64,000 bases of DNA, from NCBI GenBank assembly GCA_017562135.1, contig QEYB01000654.1, positions 992,001-1,056,000 on the forward strand, written 5' to 3'. The position numbers and the translations under genes were made by a program. The stretch comes from Dipylidium caninum. Taxonomy: Eukaryota; Platyhelminthes; Cestoda; Cyclophyllidea; Dipylidiidae. How positions within the stretch are numbered: the first letter of the stretch is position 1; each line of letters opens with the position of its first letter. The notes beneath the pieces are model-generated. The model worked only from the letters and a program-made list of their open reading frames with translations. It was not told where the DNA came from and searched no databases. Of the stretch, positions 34,501 to 45,757 are shown in pieces.

Positions 34501-37500
34501 GCCCCGCTCCTCCCTCGCCGCGAAGGTGAGACGCCCCGTCGACTGGGTGCCGCGCGAATGGAGTTTTTTTGCGACGCGCTTCTCTAAATTCCACTTTGTG
34601 TCGGTGGAGTCCGTGCCGAGAGTCGGGCCGCCTCCTCCTCACTCGCGGCTAGTCGCTTTTAGCCTTTCTGGCGCCCTTCCAGACTCCGCGGATCTCGATG
34701 GCGCCCGAGCAAAGGTCGTTCCACCTCACGGCGGCGGTTGCGGTGGCGGATCCACCCATCGCCCGGCGTCCCTACAGTTCCGCGTGTGTTCGTCCGCGAG
34801 GCGACTCTGACGGGGCGGCCCGACGACGAACGAGGCTCGGAGTCTGCGCGGCTGCCAGTAGAGGAAATTGGCACTCACGAGGTGGAAAGTGGCCTCAGCC
34901 GACTCTCGACGTCAGCGCGGCGAGGTTGGGGCGGAATAATTAGGTCGCTGACAGCTACAGGCCGCCTTTTTGCGCGGGCAGATGGCCGCACAAACCGAGG
35001 AAGACACCGCCCCGGCGCATAACTCGAAGGAAGAGTCGCCCGAGGCGTAAATCCACTTTATACGGACACTAGAACAAGCACGCGAACACTGGAGCTTGTT
35101 TTGTTTGGCTCGACAAGTGCCGACGCCCCCACATTTCGCCTGCGAATCCGCCCGCTCTCGGGCGACGTGGTCGCCCCACTCTGCCCCCCCCCGGGTTAAA
35201 GTCTTTTCCCCTTTGTATCGTTTCGTCTTGATACTTGCGTGCGCCGGAGAAGGGCGAAAGTCCTCCCCCAGCCCCGTTTGTCAAACGCCTGCCGCTGCCG
35301 CGCCTTGTCAGACGTCGTCTGGGCAACGAGGCGTCGAATTTCCCACGACTCGTGTCCGGGGCGCTTTCAGACGAGAGACGAGGCAGTGTGGCCGTCCGTC
35401 CTGGCTGGAGGCATTGCAAAGTGCCAAGTGGTGCGGAGCGACACTCCTCCGTTGCAGGCGCTCAACCCGCGGGGTTGCTTAAATTGCCCACAAGTAGTAT
35501 ATTATAATGTGAAGAAATTTTGCTTTTTGAATGAAATACGGCCACGAAAGCTGCGCAACCAAGGGTCGCGAAAACACGAGACATCGAAAGGATGGCTCCT
35601 CCGCTCGCCTTTCCCCGTCGTCTACTCGTCGGACGGGCGACGGAGGCGCCAAGGAACGCCTCATTGGGGCGGTGAGAACGTCTCTCGTCTCGGACATGCA
35701 CAACTGTCCGACTGGAGGCAGCCGCCTTCTCGCCGCCTCGTCCACCACTGCTGTCCGCCCCCTCGGGGCGGGGATGAGAGGAGGGCGTGGGGGGGGGAGG
35801 CAGCTCGCCGGTCGCCTTCCTCTTACGCCGCGGGCAACAACCGACGCTCGATCACCTCGGCCTGAGAGTAGCCGCCACCGGGAGCCAAGCGGAGTGGAAT
35901 TGAAGGGCCCTGCGTCCATGCAGACACACGGACGCGGCGGAGCGGAGGCCGCCTCGGCGCCCGACCGCACGGCTGAGGCGGCGTCTCCGTGTCGGAGGCC
36001 ACAGAAGCTGCTGCAGGGACGTGCACACACCCGGCGGGGTCGGCGAACGTGAAAGGCGGCCAGGTGACCGTCCTGCGCTCGTCCAACGCGGCTACAAAGT
36101 CGCCAGCGTCACAACTGTTTCTCTCCATCAGTCGACTCTGCGCTCTTCCAGAGCCTCGGACGGCGATCACCGCCCAAGTGGAATGGCATTTCGCCGGTTG
36201 GCATCCTTCACTTTGGTCGCCGGCTGCCCCGCGCGTCCCGGCGAGGCGAAACTTCTGCTGCCATCGCGCCGCCGTGGTGCCAGGCGGGCGAAAGGCGAGA
36301 AAGCGTAAATTTGCAGCAGAGGCTTTTAACTCGCAGCGGCGCGCGGTTGACACTGACGTAGGCGGCGCTTTATATGACGAGTCGGCGGGGTGGGCGACTG
36401 CTCTGGCGCGGCCGAGAGGACGACCGCGCGACGGAATTCGCGCTGCGCGGAGGCGTGGGGGAGCGGGACAGATGTGCGAACCCCGTCGGCCGACGTGCAG
36501 GCGGGTGGCCGAGCGGAAGACGCTTCCGCCAGGGCAGCAAACTCGCGGCTACGCGGCGCCTCGACGTGGCGCAGGCGCCCCGCGGGTCGCCCCGAGTGAG
36601 CGATTCGACGCCCGGTGAGGGCGCTTCCGGTCACCGCGCGAGGCGCTTTCCTCGGAGAGCCTGCCGGACAGCCGGCAGGACGGGCGGAGTGGGACAGTCG
36701 GTTTCCAATGGCACCTGTCGGCCAGCATGACGCGTCTCCTCGGTCAGTTGCGGACTCTCCTCACCTCGGCGGCCTGCTGGGCGCCGGAGCCGGCATTCGC
36801 GGTCAAAAATCGCCACACCGCGAATCCCTCGCCTTCGCGGCGGTTTGGCCACGGGGCGGTGAGCCTCCGCGTCGGGGAGGAATGGCCGGGGACTCCGGCG
36901 GGCCGTGGAGTCCTGGCACTTTGGCCGCCCACTCCACCATCTACGTCCCCGTTGAGGCAGGCGCCTCTGTCTTCCACCGACACTCGGCGACGGTGGTGGA
37001 ACTGGCGGGTCGTTGACGATGACGCGGTCACGGGCGATTCGGGCATCGAGCGTAGAAAACGGCAGTTCTCGTCCGCCTCCTCGTCGTGGCCTCGCGACGC
37101 TCTCGGCCGCCGCGGGCCGGTGACGCTGTGGCGGCGGGCTGCGGGGAGGCGGGACAGAAGAGCAGTCGACTAACCTCGTCTCCATTCGCCCTTCCACCCC
37201 GCAGTGCGTGGCTCTCATTTCCGTCGTTTGTGTCATCCTCTCCATCGTCGCGTACTGCTTCAAGACTGCGCCCTCGTTCACGTCGCCCGCCCTGCAAATC
37301 ACCACGGGATCCCACTTCAACATCACCCTCAACACCACGGATCTTTCACACGTCTCCGCGGCCGCCAGCGCCTCCACCGCCGCCGCCTCGCACGCCTCGC
37401 ACGCTTTCGTCATCGCGGCCGCGGAGCGGAGCAGCATCATCGCCCATCCCGTCTTCCTCTACATCGAATTCGTCTGCAACGTGTGGTTCCTCCTCGAATT

Positions 37501-40500
37501 CCTCGTCCGCCTCGCCGTGACGGACAGTCTGGTGGGCTTCCTGCGCTCGCCGCTCAACCTCATCGAGATCGCCGCGGTGGTGAGCTTCTACACCGAGGTC
37601 TGCGTGGCCGCCAGCCTCGCGCGGGAGGCCGCGACGCCGCCGCCGGTGGTGGCCAAATGCGCCCTCGAGTTGCTCAGCATCGTGCGAGTGATGCGCCTCT
37701 TCAAACTCACCCGGTACATCTCGGGCCTGAAGATCCTCATCCTCACCTTCAAGGCCAGCGCCAAGGAGTTGTCCCTCCTCGTCTTCTTCCTCATGGTCTT
37801 CATCGTCCTCTTCGCCGCCCTCGTCTTCTACGCGGAGCGCTTCTCGCCCTCGCCCGCCAACGACTTCACCTCGATCCCCATCGGCCTGTGGTGGGCGATT
37901 GTCACCATGACCACCGTGGGCTACGGCGACATGGCGCCCAAGTCGTACGCAGGTGAGGCCTCACGCGTCGCGACGCTCGTCTGGGCGTCGCGCGGCGTCC
38001 GACACGCGGGCGGGTGGCCGAAGGGGCCCCTCGAGGCGACCTCCGCGGCGGTTCATGCGAGCCGCTGCTCCGTCGCCGCCCACCCAGGCCAGTCGGTTCG
38101 GGGCTGTCGACGTCGCGACTCGCCATCCGCCCGCGGGGGGCGTTCCCACTGGACAGCGGCCGATTCGCGGGTCAAAAGGGGACTGACTGGCTTGCCGCCG
38201 GTCGCTTCGCCCGCGGGCGAAGGCGATGGCGGAGTGGAAAACCGGTCGGGGAGGGGAAGCGTCGCGCGGCGACGGATCCAAGCGTTAATGCTGGCCGAAA
38301 TGTTCCTCGGAGCGGGAAGTCGAGACTCTCTTCGCGGCGTAGAAGGATAATAAAGCAGTCTAATGACTTACAAACCGAAAACACGTCAACATCAACATCA
38401 ACAACGGCAGCAGAATCTTCTGCTTTTGCACGCATTCGGCCACGCCAGCAGATTCCAGTCTCCACCTGCTCATCTCGACGAGATCGGCGGCCTTCAGCGG
38501 AGAGGGAATACCGCGGTTGATCCCCGCGAAGGGTTTCGTAGACCGGTCTGACCGGGCCGAGGGTGGACTTAGGCCTCGAGGTGGAAGTCTGCGAGGTTTC
38601 CTCCTTCTCTCGGCGTTGCCGCAAAGGCCACTTTGACGAAACGACACAGTCCTCCCCGTCCGCACGAGCACGGAAGGTTGGACGCCCGATGGGGAAGCGT
38701 TAGACTCGCCAGCCGGAGACGGGGCAGCTGTGCGTCGTCATTGGCGGACCAGGACCTGTCGCCTTCGAGGGTGGCCGGAAGTCCGTCACGACACTCGGGG
38801 AGGCCGTGGTTGAGGCCAGCGTGACTACGCTGCAGTGGTCGCAGATGCTCTGCGCTCCGCGAGAGAGTCGCTCGGAGCGTCCACGTCCCCGCAACGCGAC
38901 TGAATTCGCACATCCCCGCGTCCCACGTGGCCTCAAAGCGTGCGTCACACCGCCCCACCGTCCACCCAGCCGATGTCCGAGCAGCACCTTCCGCCCCGCC
39001 TCATCGACCGAAATAATCGGGCGTCAAGCGAGCGTCAGCACGCTGAAATGGCTTTTCAGTAGTGCTGACGCCCCGGGGGGGACGCAGTCGAGAAAGTCAC
39101 CCCTCCAGACCCCTAATCACCCTTTCGCCAACGCCTTTACCTTCTGTCTAATTCCTGTCCAAATTAACCAACTTCTCCTCACCCTTCTCGCGTGTTTTTG
39201 GCCATATTTGGCCATTTCCAAGGGTGACTACAAGAATCGCACTTTCCGCAACAATGTGGCCGATGTAGAGGAACGGCGATGGAAGGTGGATGCGCCCATC
39301 GCCCGCCGCCACCGTGGCCGCTCGCGTCCGACTACTTCGTTTCCTCCGATTTGGTCACAATAGAAATACTATTTTTTTATTTTCCCGAGAGAAATAAGGG
39401 TTTTTTGGTGGATAGGAATGATGGTGGGCGCGTTGTGTGCCATCACCGGAGTGTTGACAATCGCCCTGCCCGTCCCGGTCATCGTCTCCAACTTCTCCAT
39501 GTTCTACTCGCACACGCAAGCCCGGTCGAAATTGCCCAAGAAGCGTCGTCGCGTCCTGCCCGCCGAGCCGATCCGCGCCAAACACGAGACCCTCGCCGAG
39601 AGCGTCCACAACGGACGCGTCTTCCCGCGTCGTCTCTCGCCCGCGCTCGCCGCCGCCACTCTGCCCAACGCGGTGCGCATGAACCGACGTCTTCAGAGTA
39701 GGTCCCCGTCAGCCTCACCGCCTCCTTAATGCCAACCCCCACGTGCACATGTATAGCGTTTTGCCGAAGTTCCAAACAATTTCTGGCTCGCGAAGCGTGC
39801 GGAAGTTGCCTCGTCGTTGTCGGCGAAGCATGTTACAATCGAATGGCGCTATCATGTCAACTGAGTAGAATAAAACCAGGCTAGAGAGCATGAGAAAGTG
39901 TCCAAATAATCATCCGTTAAGCAAAGCGTAACTGCCAATTCACCCATTTTGCGCGCGATTTGAAGAGTGGGGAAGATGGAGCAAACAGATCCCGAGGCAT
40001 ATGGTGGCTCTCATCAAAAAGGAGGGATATTCTTTTAACCGCAGAACAGGTAGGCCACAGCACTGGCGATAAGAGCGAATAAAGCAAGGAGGCTGTGTAG
40101 CCTAGCTGGCTTGGGCTGTCCAAATCGAGGGACACACTGCCATTTCTTCGTCCGATAAGATCGCAACGTGAATAACGTCGCCGCGGCGATTGGTAACCAA
40201 ACACCCACCTTTTGCCTACGTCTGTGGCCAAAGTAATGGAACGACTCTCTAAAAAAATGGCCCACTATCGCAGTTAATTGAAAATACTCAAAATAAAGTA
40301 CTGGGACAAATGGACAGCGCTAACAATGGCCTTGCTTCAGTGTGATCATAGCAATTAAGTTAAAAATGACTTCACCTGCACATTGTAGCCTTTATAACAA
40401 ATCTAATAACGCTACAAAACGGCTTCACTTGAGAAATGTTCGCAACACCGCCCTCAGATAGAACCGTAAATGTAGTTGTTACAATTGGATGATTTAAACA

Positions 40501-43089
40501 CGATCAAAACAAATCATAATTAACGCCCGTGCAGTAATGAAACACAGTTAGAAGATAACAACATTTTAACACATACATTTATTTATTGCAGCGTCTTAAA
40601 CATAAATATAAAATGGCACTAGTGCGACCTATATTTCGTTGAAATTTCCAGGAATCAAACGAGTATGTCTTGCAACGCAAGCAGCTCAAAGCATTGCATA
40701 ACTTGTGAAAAAGCGGATTTTGCGTAGTTTGTTCTTTTATTTTAAAGTGCATATCTAAGATTAGAATTTTGCTCAATGCTACAATCATAGAGAAATTGCT
40801 ACTCAAACAGATAACATTTAACCGATCCTCAACATCAAAGAGTACTGGACAAACTAAAAGACGCTTGGAATCCTCTTCAGGGCAAACATATTTGAATCCG
40901 GTTTGGGCATTGCCGCATTACGATGCACCTCGCACACTCGCTCAAATGTTCGCCAAAGTTAGATTGGGTCGTGTCCAAGCGGATGTTATTTTTCCCGCAA
41001 AATGTCAGTGCAGGCTGCTTTTTGGGTGCCACATGTCGCATAAACTGTGGGAGTGCTTCGATAGGTGCGCTTTCGAGGCCAGGATTTACTGGGGAAATAT
41101 ATAATTCATCTCTCGCTCTTAGCGGTGGTCTTGCCCGCGGAGGCGGATGAGAATCTCGAAAAATAGAAATGGTTGTGCTACAATACAACAGCTCTCAGTT
41201 GACCCCAAACGTTTTTCTACGGACACAAATTCAAAGATTGTAAAAGTGAATTTTAGTTACGTTTACGTTAAAGATTTAACTTCTGGATTTAGTTAGCACA
41301 CAAATCCATTTTGTGAAACAAATGATGGGAACACACGTGATGTATTACTCCTAGAGAACCGTCTTCTTTGAAATAAGTTAAATTTTAGTCATTTGTCTAT
41401 GAATAACAACGCCATCGGAACAAATTCCTTCTTTGAGCTACTTTAATTTAGGTAAAATCATAAATTTTATTTGAGCCATCATGATGAGTAGTGGGAGGGA
41501 GTTTAATCAAATGTTGTCGTGGCGAAGAAGCTCAGAGGACGGGAACCGGTTAGTCACACAAACCTGGGAATAAGATGTGGTCGGATATAAACAAACACTA
41601 CCGCAGTGCGTGAGACGCACAGACTTGCAGGCACAACTTTTCTCTTTCCTCACCATCATGCATTCAAATAAACATGTGTGTTCACTAGTTTTCTCTTTAT
41701 TTTATTGAAGCAAATCCCCGCCTCCCATATATCTAAAATTTCACGCGCGAGTATATGACGAGGAGTGTTATAGAAGTAAGTTCTAAGTGGTTGTTCAGTG
41801 CCCATTGAAGACGTGCTTCTTGTCGTAATTTACTACTAATGGCGAGAAGAAGGGGGAAGGTAATTGTGTTGGTGACCAGTACTTGGTGAAACACAGGCAA
41901 AAGTACCTCCCGTTTTTTATCACTCTCTTTCCGCGGTTATAACTCAAATTTATCTGCTAACGCCAGACTTAGTGACTGCCAAATGCAGTTTTACGATCAA
42001 AATCCTTCTCAAAACGTGCACATCTTACTAACTTAAAATTTTTTAAGATTAAAAATTTTATTTGGCATAAAATAAACATTACAAACAGCTGTCGGGTCAG
42101 TCTTCCATGTTTCAATCCTGCCATTGAGGATAGTCTTCAGCAGAGCTCGTTTCGAGCGGCTGAAAACCTACACATGTGCGCGACGTCATGAAAACTCATA
42201 GTCAAAAGGATGTTTGCTGTTACAAAGAGGAAGCTATGTTGGGAGAGCTTTGTGAAGTCCATACACTACCACAAATAACAATGTCCTGTTTACTCATGAG
42301 ATTTGATGAACGGTAAGCAAAGTCGCATAATGTTCGGGTTATTGCTTTTTGGTTCAATCAATCACGGCAACTGAAGACGAGGCTGCACAAAATATCACCG
42401 TCATGTTAAAAACTCGGTCCGTCTTTTGTTTTTTTGGAGACTGTGTATTGAGAACACGGCTGGGTTTAATGTTATTATGGGCACAAAAATAATATGAAAG
42501 TATTAACCGCAAAAGGTGACAGCTGACACGCTGTGTTTATGCATTTAAACAGTCGGCTTCTAATATTAACGTAGACCCACAATCCGTCGAGATTGATTTA
42601 CGCTTATATGACTTGTGACTTGTTTGCGCGATTTTATTAAGCAGTTAGTTGGGCTTTTAAATACACTCACTTGTGAGCAGCGTATTGTATTTTGTGCTTT
42701 TAAATAGGTAATCTAGCTTTAGACGATTTGAATGCGGACCGGTCTGAAAAAAATCGTGTCTAACGGCGGTTCTATGAATCCCTTGTCATTCTCTACTTGT
42801 AGTTGTCCAACCTGCCAACCCGGCGTTCCTCGAAACCGTTGAAAATTTAGACGCCCCAACCGCGGATATTGAAACTCCCCCCCGTACCTCCCAAATACTT
42901 CGCACACGGCGCACCGCCGTCATTGAATTTCCGGAATCCTCCGATGATAAACGGAGATATTTTAAGCAATCTAATGGTGGGTCCCGACTTAAATTATCCG
43001 CGCATATGAAAATCGTGAACCCTTCTACAGGAGTCACGATAGTTTATTTTCCGCCTATCGCTGAGCCCACCTGGTCCGCGCTACATTAA
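28510..43089 (+). CDS. Voltage-gated potassium channel, Kv3/Shaw type
   Basis: Exons 28510-28878, 34298-34525, 37205-37952, 39416-39697 and 42803-43089 join in phase to give 637 residues. A Gly-run tail precedes the T1 domain ([15 protein letters not shown]), with the zinc-site signature H-x5-C...CC of Kv2-Kv4 (KLHYPVDVC / EPCCWMTY). S1 starts [14 protein letters not shown]2 has the CNVWFLLEF charge-transfer motif, S4 is [13 protein letters not shown], the filter is TTVGYGD and S6 has the PVP hinge ([12 protein letters not shown]). Introns are 5.4, 2.7, 1.5 and 3.1 kb. The last exon is inferred from phase plus a protein-like frame ending WSALH. Without the last splice the frame stops at 39729 (552 residues), with AATAAA at 39869, a likely short form. 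S4 lacks its first two charges (see findings). The ATG at 28510 could be preceded by non-coding exons. Confidence 0.9.
28879..34297 (+). other. Kv3 intron 1
   Basis: 5.4 kb, GC-rich throughout, with G-runs around 33271-33296. Many chance open frames but no homology recognised. Confidence 0.75.
34526..37204 (+). other. Kv3 intron 2
   Basis: 2.7 kb, GC-rich. Contains palindromic motif copy 5 beside a short AT-rich island (35476-35540). Confidence 0.75.
35476..35496 (+). repeat. Palindromic motif copy 5
   Basis: TGCTTAAATT, five bases, then CAAGTAG followed by TAT. One base of the left arm differs from the consensus. Confidence 0.4.
37953..39415 (+). other. Kv3 intron 3
   Basis: 1.46 kb. GC content falls sharply in its last 300 bases, marking the edge of the GC-rich domain. 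Confidence 0.7.
39869..39874 (+). terminator. Poly(A) signal for the short Kv3 form
   Basis: AATAAA 140 bases after the in-frame stop reached when the donor at 39698 is not used. Confidence 0.4.
40035..40264 (-). CDS. C-terminal exon of a small two-span membrane protein
   Basis: An acceptor (CTGCGATAG) precedes 75 residues in one frame. They start [20 protein letters not shown] and carry two hydrophobic spans ([15 protein letters not shown] and [19 protein letters not shown]), ending YLFCG and stop. The exon begins with two bases of a split codon, so an upstream exon is required; none was fixed. Nested in Kv3 intron 4 on the other strand. Family not recognised. Confidence 0.35.
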
Positions 43090-43471
43090 CGTATTTCTTT
43101 TCGTTTTTTTTGTTTGCATGAGCGCACGACACATCCCAAATCTAAAAACATTTAGATATTAAGCAAATAACAATGTGAATTACGAGACTTAAAGTTTTGC
43201 TATTGAGACTGTTTACTTTTTTCTACTAAGGCCAGGAAGGCACCCACACGAGATTTTGCACTGAAATGACATCTCCTATTGCAATGAAACTACCTCTGTG
43301 ATTTTGAGTGGATGGACAGCATTAAATTTCCTAATTAGGCGGCATTTAGCTGGTTAATTGGTGCAGTTGCCAAGACATACATTAGGATAAAATCACGTTG
43401 ACGTCAAGTAGTTGTGCAACATTCTGCCGGGCAACTCAGGACTGTGCGTAAAATAATGTGGACAGGCTTAG
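43090..43471. other. AT-rich gap
   Basis: Between the Kv3 C-terminal exon and the next plus-strand exon. No feature seen and no clear poly(A) signal for the long Kv3 form. Confidence 0.4.
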
Positions 43472-43849
43472 CGGAAGCACACGAGGCGGAGGGGGGAGAG
43501 AACACCAACCTCGCCCAACTCCCACAGACTGGACTGTACAACCACGGCGGCAGCACCATGCACCTCTGAGTCCTTCAAGGCAGCCGACTTCGACGTGTCC
43601 ATGTTGAAAATGGGAAAAATTGAGCGAGATGCTTTGAAGTATTTGCTTTTTGACCGTCTATTTGTCCTCCGTCGCCTTTGTCCAGAACCCACAAGCACCG
43701 CTTCATTAAATGCTCAAATCTCCGACGTGTACAACGAGGAAAGCTCGATTGACGAGGAGGAGGAGGAGAATGAAATCTACGCCAACTGCCACTCGCCGCC
43801 CAGTCTCGTGGTCTGCGGGGAGGACGCGAGGACCTCCACGTTCCTTTGA
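43472..43849 (+). CDS. Terminal exon of an unassigned plus-strand gene (possible alternative Kv3 tail)
   Basis: The frame is open from an acceptor at 43471 (GGCTTAG) or 43527 (CTCCCACAG). It contains ADFDVSMLKMGKIERDAL, an acidic run (SIDEEEEENE) and ends RTSTFL, a class I PDZ-type C-terminus (T at -2, L at 0). AATAAA lies at 43937. It follows the Kv3 C-terminal exon, and a PDZ-ligand tail is common in Kv channels. However, neither acceptor matches the phase of the Kv3 donor at 39698, so it is more safely an independent last exon. Confidence 0.4.
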   Translation, partial: RKHTRRRGERTPTSPNSHRLDCTTTAAAPCTSESFKAADFDVSMLKMGKIERDALKYLLFDRLFVLRRLCPEPTSTASLNAQISDVYNEESSIDEEEEENEIYANCHSPPSLVVCGEDARTSTFL

Positions 43850-43936
43850 CGCGGGCAGAGGAGGACGACGGGGAGGAGGAAGAGAAGTGGAAGGAAGCCT
43901 CTCAAGTGCCTGGTCATGACTGTGTGCAGAATGGAG

Positions 43937-43942
43937 AATAAA
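43937..43942 (+). terminator. Poly(A) signal AATAAA
   Basis: 88 bases after the stop of the exon ending at 43849. Confidence 0.5.
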
Positions 43943-45279
43943 TAATGCGAAAAATGTTCGTCAGTGGGTATTTGGAGGGGCTTCTAGTCAATCCTTGGGC
44001 CAACGGACTAGGCGGCGAGGCTGAGTCCTAACTGGGGCGGAGGGCGACGCGGGCCGTAACAGCCAGTCCGAGAGGGAGAAGGAAACGCGGCAGTTTATTT
44101 CTCATTCGCCCGAACTTTTGAGAATCGAGAAGCCCCAGCGGGTAGCAAACAATGTCTACTTACCGTCCATCCATCCATTCGCCTTGACTTCCACTTTTCC
44201 ATTTTCTTCTTCTACTTCTTCGTCCATGCCGATTTTTCCATTTCCCCACGACACCGTCAATCTGCTCCGCCTCACCTGAACATCTTTTATCCTTCCAATA
44301 TTTCCATGACGACTCTCCACACGCTCCCCCGTCCGCGCCTGCCATAGACAAATTTATCAACCGCAGCGGGGGACGCAAAACTTGCTCGGCGACAATGTTC
44401 TCCACTTAATTGCTCCCAAGTGCTTAAGTTTGTTTTCCTCTCCCCCTGGCCGGAGTTTCACAATCGTTTCTCCAATCGAAACCCACAATAATCCGGCCTG
44501 CCGACGCCATGCTTCTGTCGGCGAACCGGGTGACCGACGGCCTCGGCCATGCTACCTTCCAGCCGCGGTTCCCCATCTCGGAGCCACAGGAGCAACGCAA
44601 CTGGACAAGTTGAAGTGCTGTTGCGGTAAACGGGAGGATGAGGAAAATCCGCACGACGGAGCGGAGACTGTTCCGGGGGAGGGGAGAAAGGAAGAACACA
44701 CTCGTCGTCGTGATGCGTGTAATAAAACGCACCGCTCCTGTTCAAAATGCCAGCAATTTGCGATTGCGTCGAGAATATCAGACAATAGGTTTGAAGTAGA
44801 AAAAGGCTCTCCTAATACGTTGCCTATGGAATCTATGCTTAAAAAAAGGAACCTGACGCAAACTCTCGTAATTGGTGGCCAAAACGAATGCGGGAAAAAG
44901 GACCATTTACTAAAAAATGTGAGTAGAAAGCATCAAGTGACAGGAAACATGCAGTTCGGGAAGAAAAGATCGAAAAAAAGTACACAGATAAAAAGCTTCT
45001 CATACATGTAAATGAAAATCAAGGGAACGTGGGTGAAAATGTCCGTGAAAGAAATGATCAGTCGTCATCCGTCAATAAAGCCACGACATCAACTCCGAGT
45101 TCACAAGGGTCCTGAGGTTCTCTAGCAATGTTAAGGAGACGAAAACACACAAAAAGAACATTTAAAGACATGCAACACACAACGGAAACACGAGTCATTG
45201 TAGTCTGCCGACAAAAGTAAAGCAAAAATAACAATTAGAAAATAAATTCCCAAAAGAAGCACATAAGGGCAATAAGAAA
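43943..45279 (+). other. Region with one 209-codon open frame of unknown status
   Basis: An ATG frame at 44382-45011 encodes a Lys/Cys-containing chain (for example DACNKTHRSCSKCQQFAIAS) and is followed by AATAAA at about 45240. Composition changes along it and there is no domain. It may be a real lineage-specific gene or chance. Confidence 0.3.
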
Positions 45280-45757
45280 TTACTTGTTTTTGCGACGTTG
45301 CTGATTAACTATACAAGCGTCCAAGATTTTGGCCAGGTTAGATAAGTTGGCTTCAACCTTTGGCAACGTTGAAAGCACGCTATAAACAACAAATAAATAA
45401 TCAACGGATAAGAGTTTGCGCCACAAATAAAAAGAATCATACCTAATATTATTGTCGAGGTCAAAATTAATGCCTTGTAGTTTTTCGGCGCAGAAAAAAG
45501 ATCTCTTCTACAAAAACAAAGAACCCATGGAAGAAGGCAAAGAACACCTACCCTGTCTTCAGATATTTGGGGAGCGGTCTTGCGAATGTGCTCCTGAATT
45601 CGGAAAAGGGCAACAGAGGGTTCATTTGCGAGGCTTATGACACTATCGATACAGCCATTATATACTATAGGAACGAAGGGAAATGGTAGAAAAAAGTAAA
45701 GGTTTTACTTTCGGCGCACTTTTGCTTGTGGATATCGTCCGACCTTCGAGCCGACAT
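45280..45757 (-). CDS. BORCS8: BORC complex subunit 8 (BORCS8/MEF2BNB family)
   Basis: Four small exons, 45757-45709, 45664-45552, 45507-45443 and 45379-45280, join in phase to give 108 residues, close to the ~119 of the human protein. Exon one starts MSARRSDDIHKQKCAE. Exon two holds the family signature SVISLANEPSVALFRIQEHI. Exon three has KLQGINFDLDNNI and the C-terminus ends QQRRKNK. The family belongs to the BORC complex on the lysosome surface, which recruits Arl8 and promotes kinesin-driven lysosome movement. Introns are 44, 44 and 63 bases. No exon is longer than 113 bases, so ORF-length searches miss the gene. It lies about 1.3 kb downstream of LONP1 on the same strand. Confidence 0.8.

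Larger units (their letters stand above)
39698..42802. other. Kv3 intron 4, AT-rich, with an opposite-strand exon
   Basis: Holds the short-form poly(A) signal and the minus-strand exon at 40264-40035. The remainder is AT-rich; a 111-codon plus-strand open frame at 40769-41104 has no recognisable feature. Confidence 0.45.

Noticed and set aside
36485..36580. tRNA-like start GGTGGCCGAGCGG.
   Set aside because: Resembles the D-arm of Leu/Ser tRNAs, but no matching acceptor stem or T-loop (GTTCGAATC) follows at the right distance.
43472..43849. Direct assignment as the Kv3 last exon.
   Set aside because: Attractive because of the PDZ-type end, but neither acceptor agrees in phase with the Kv3 donor, whereas the exon at 42803 does.
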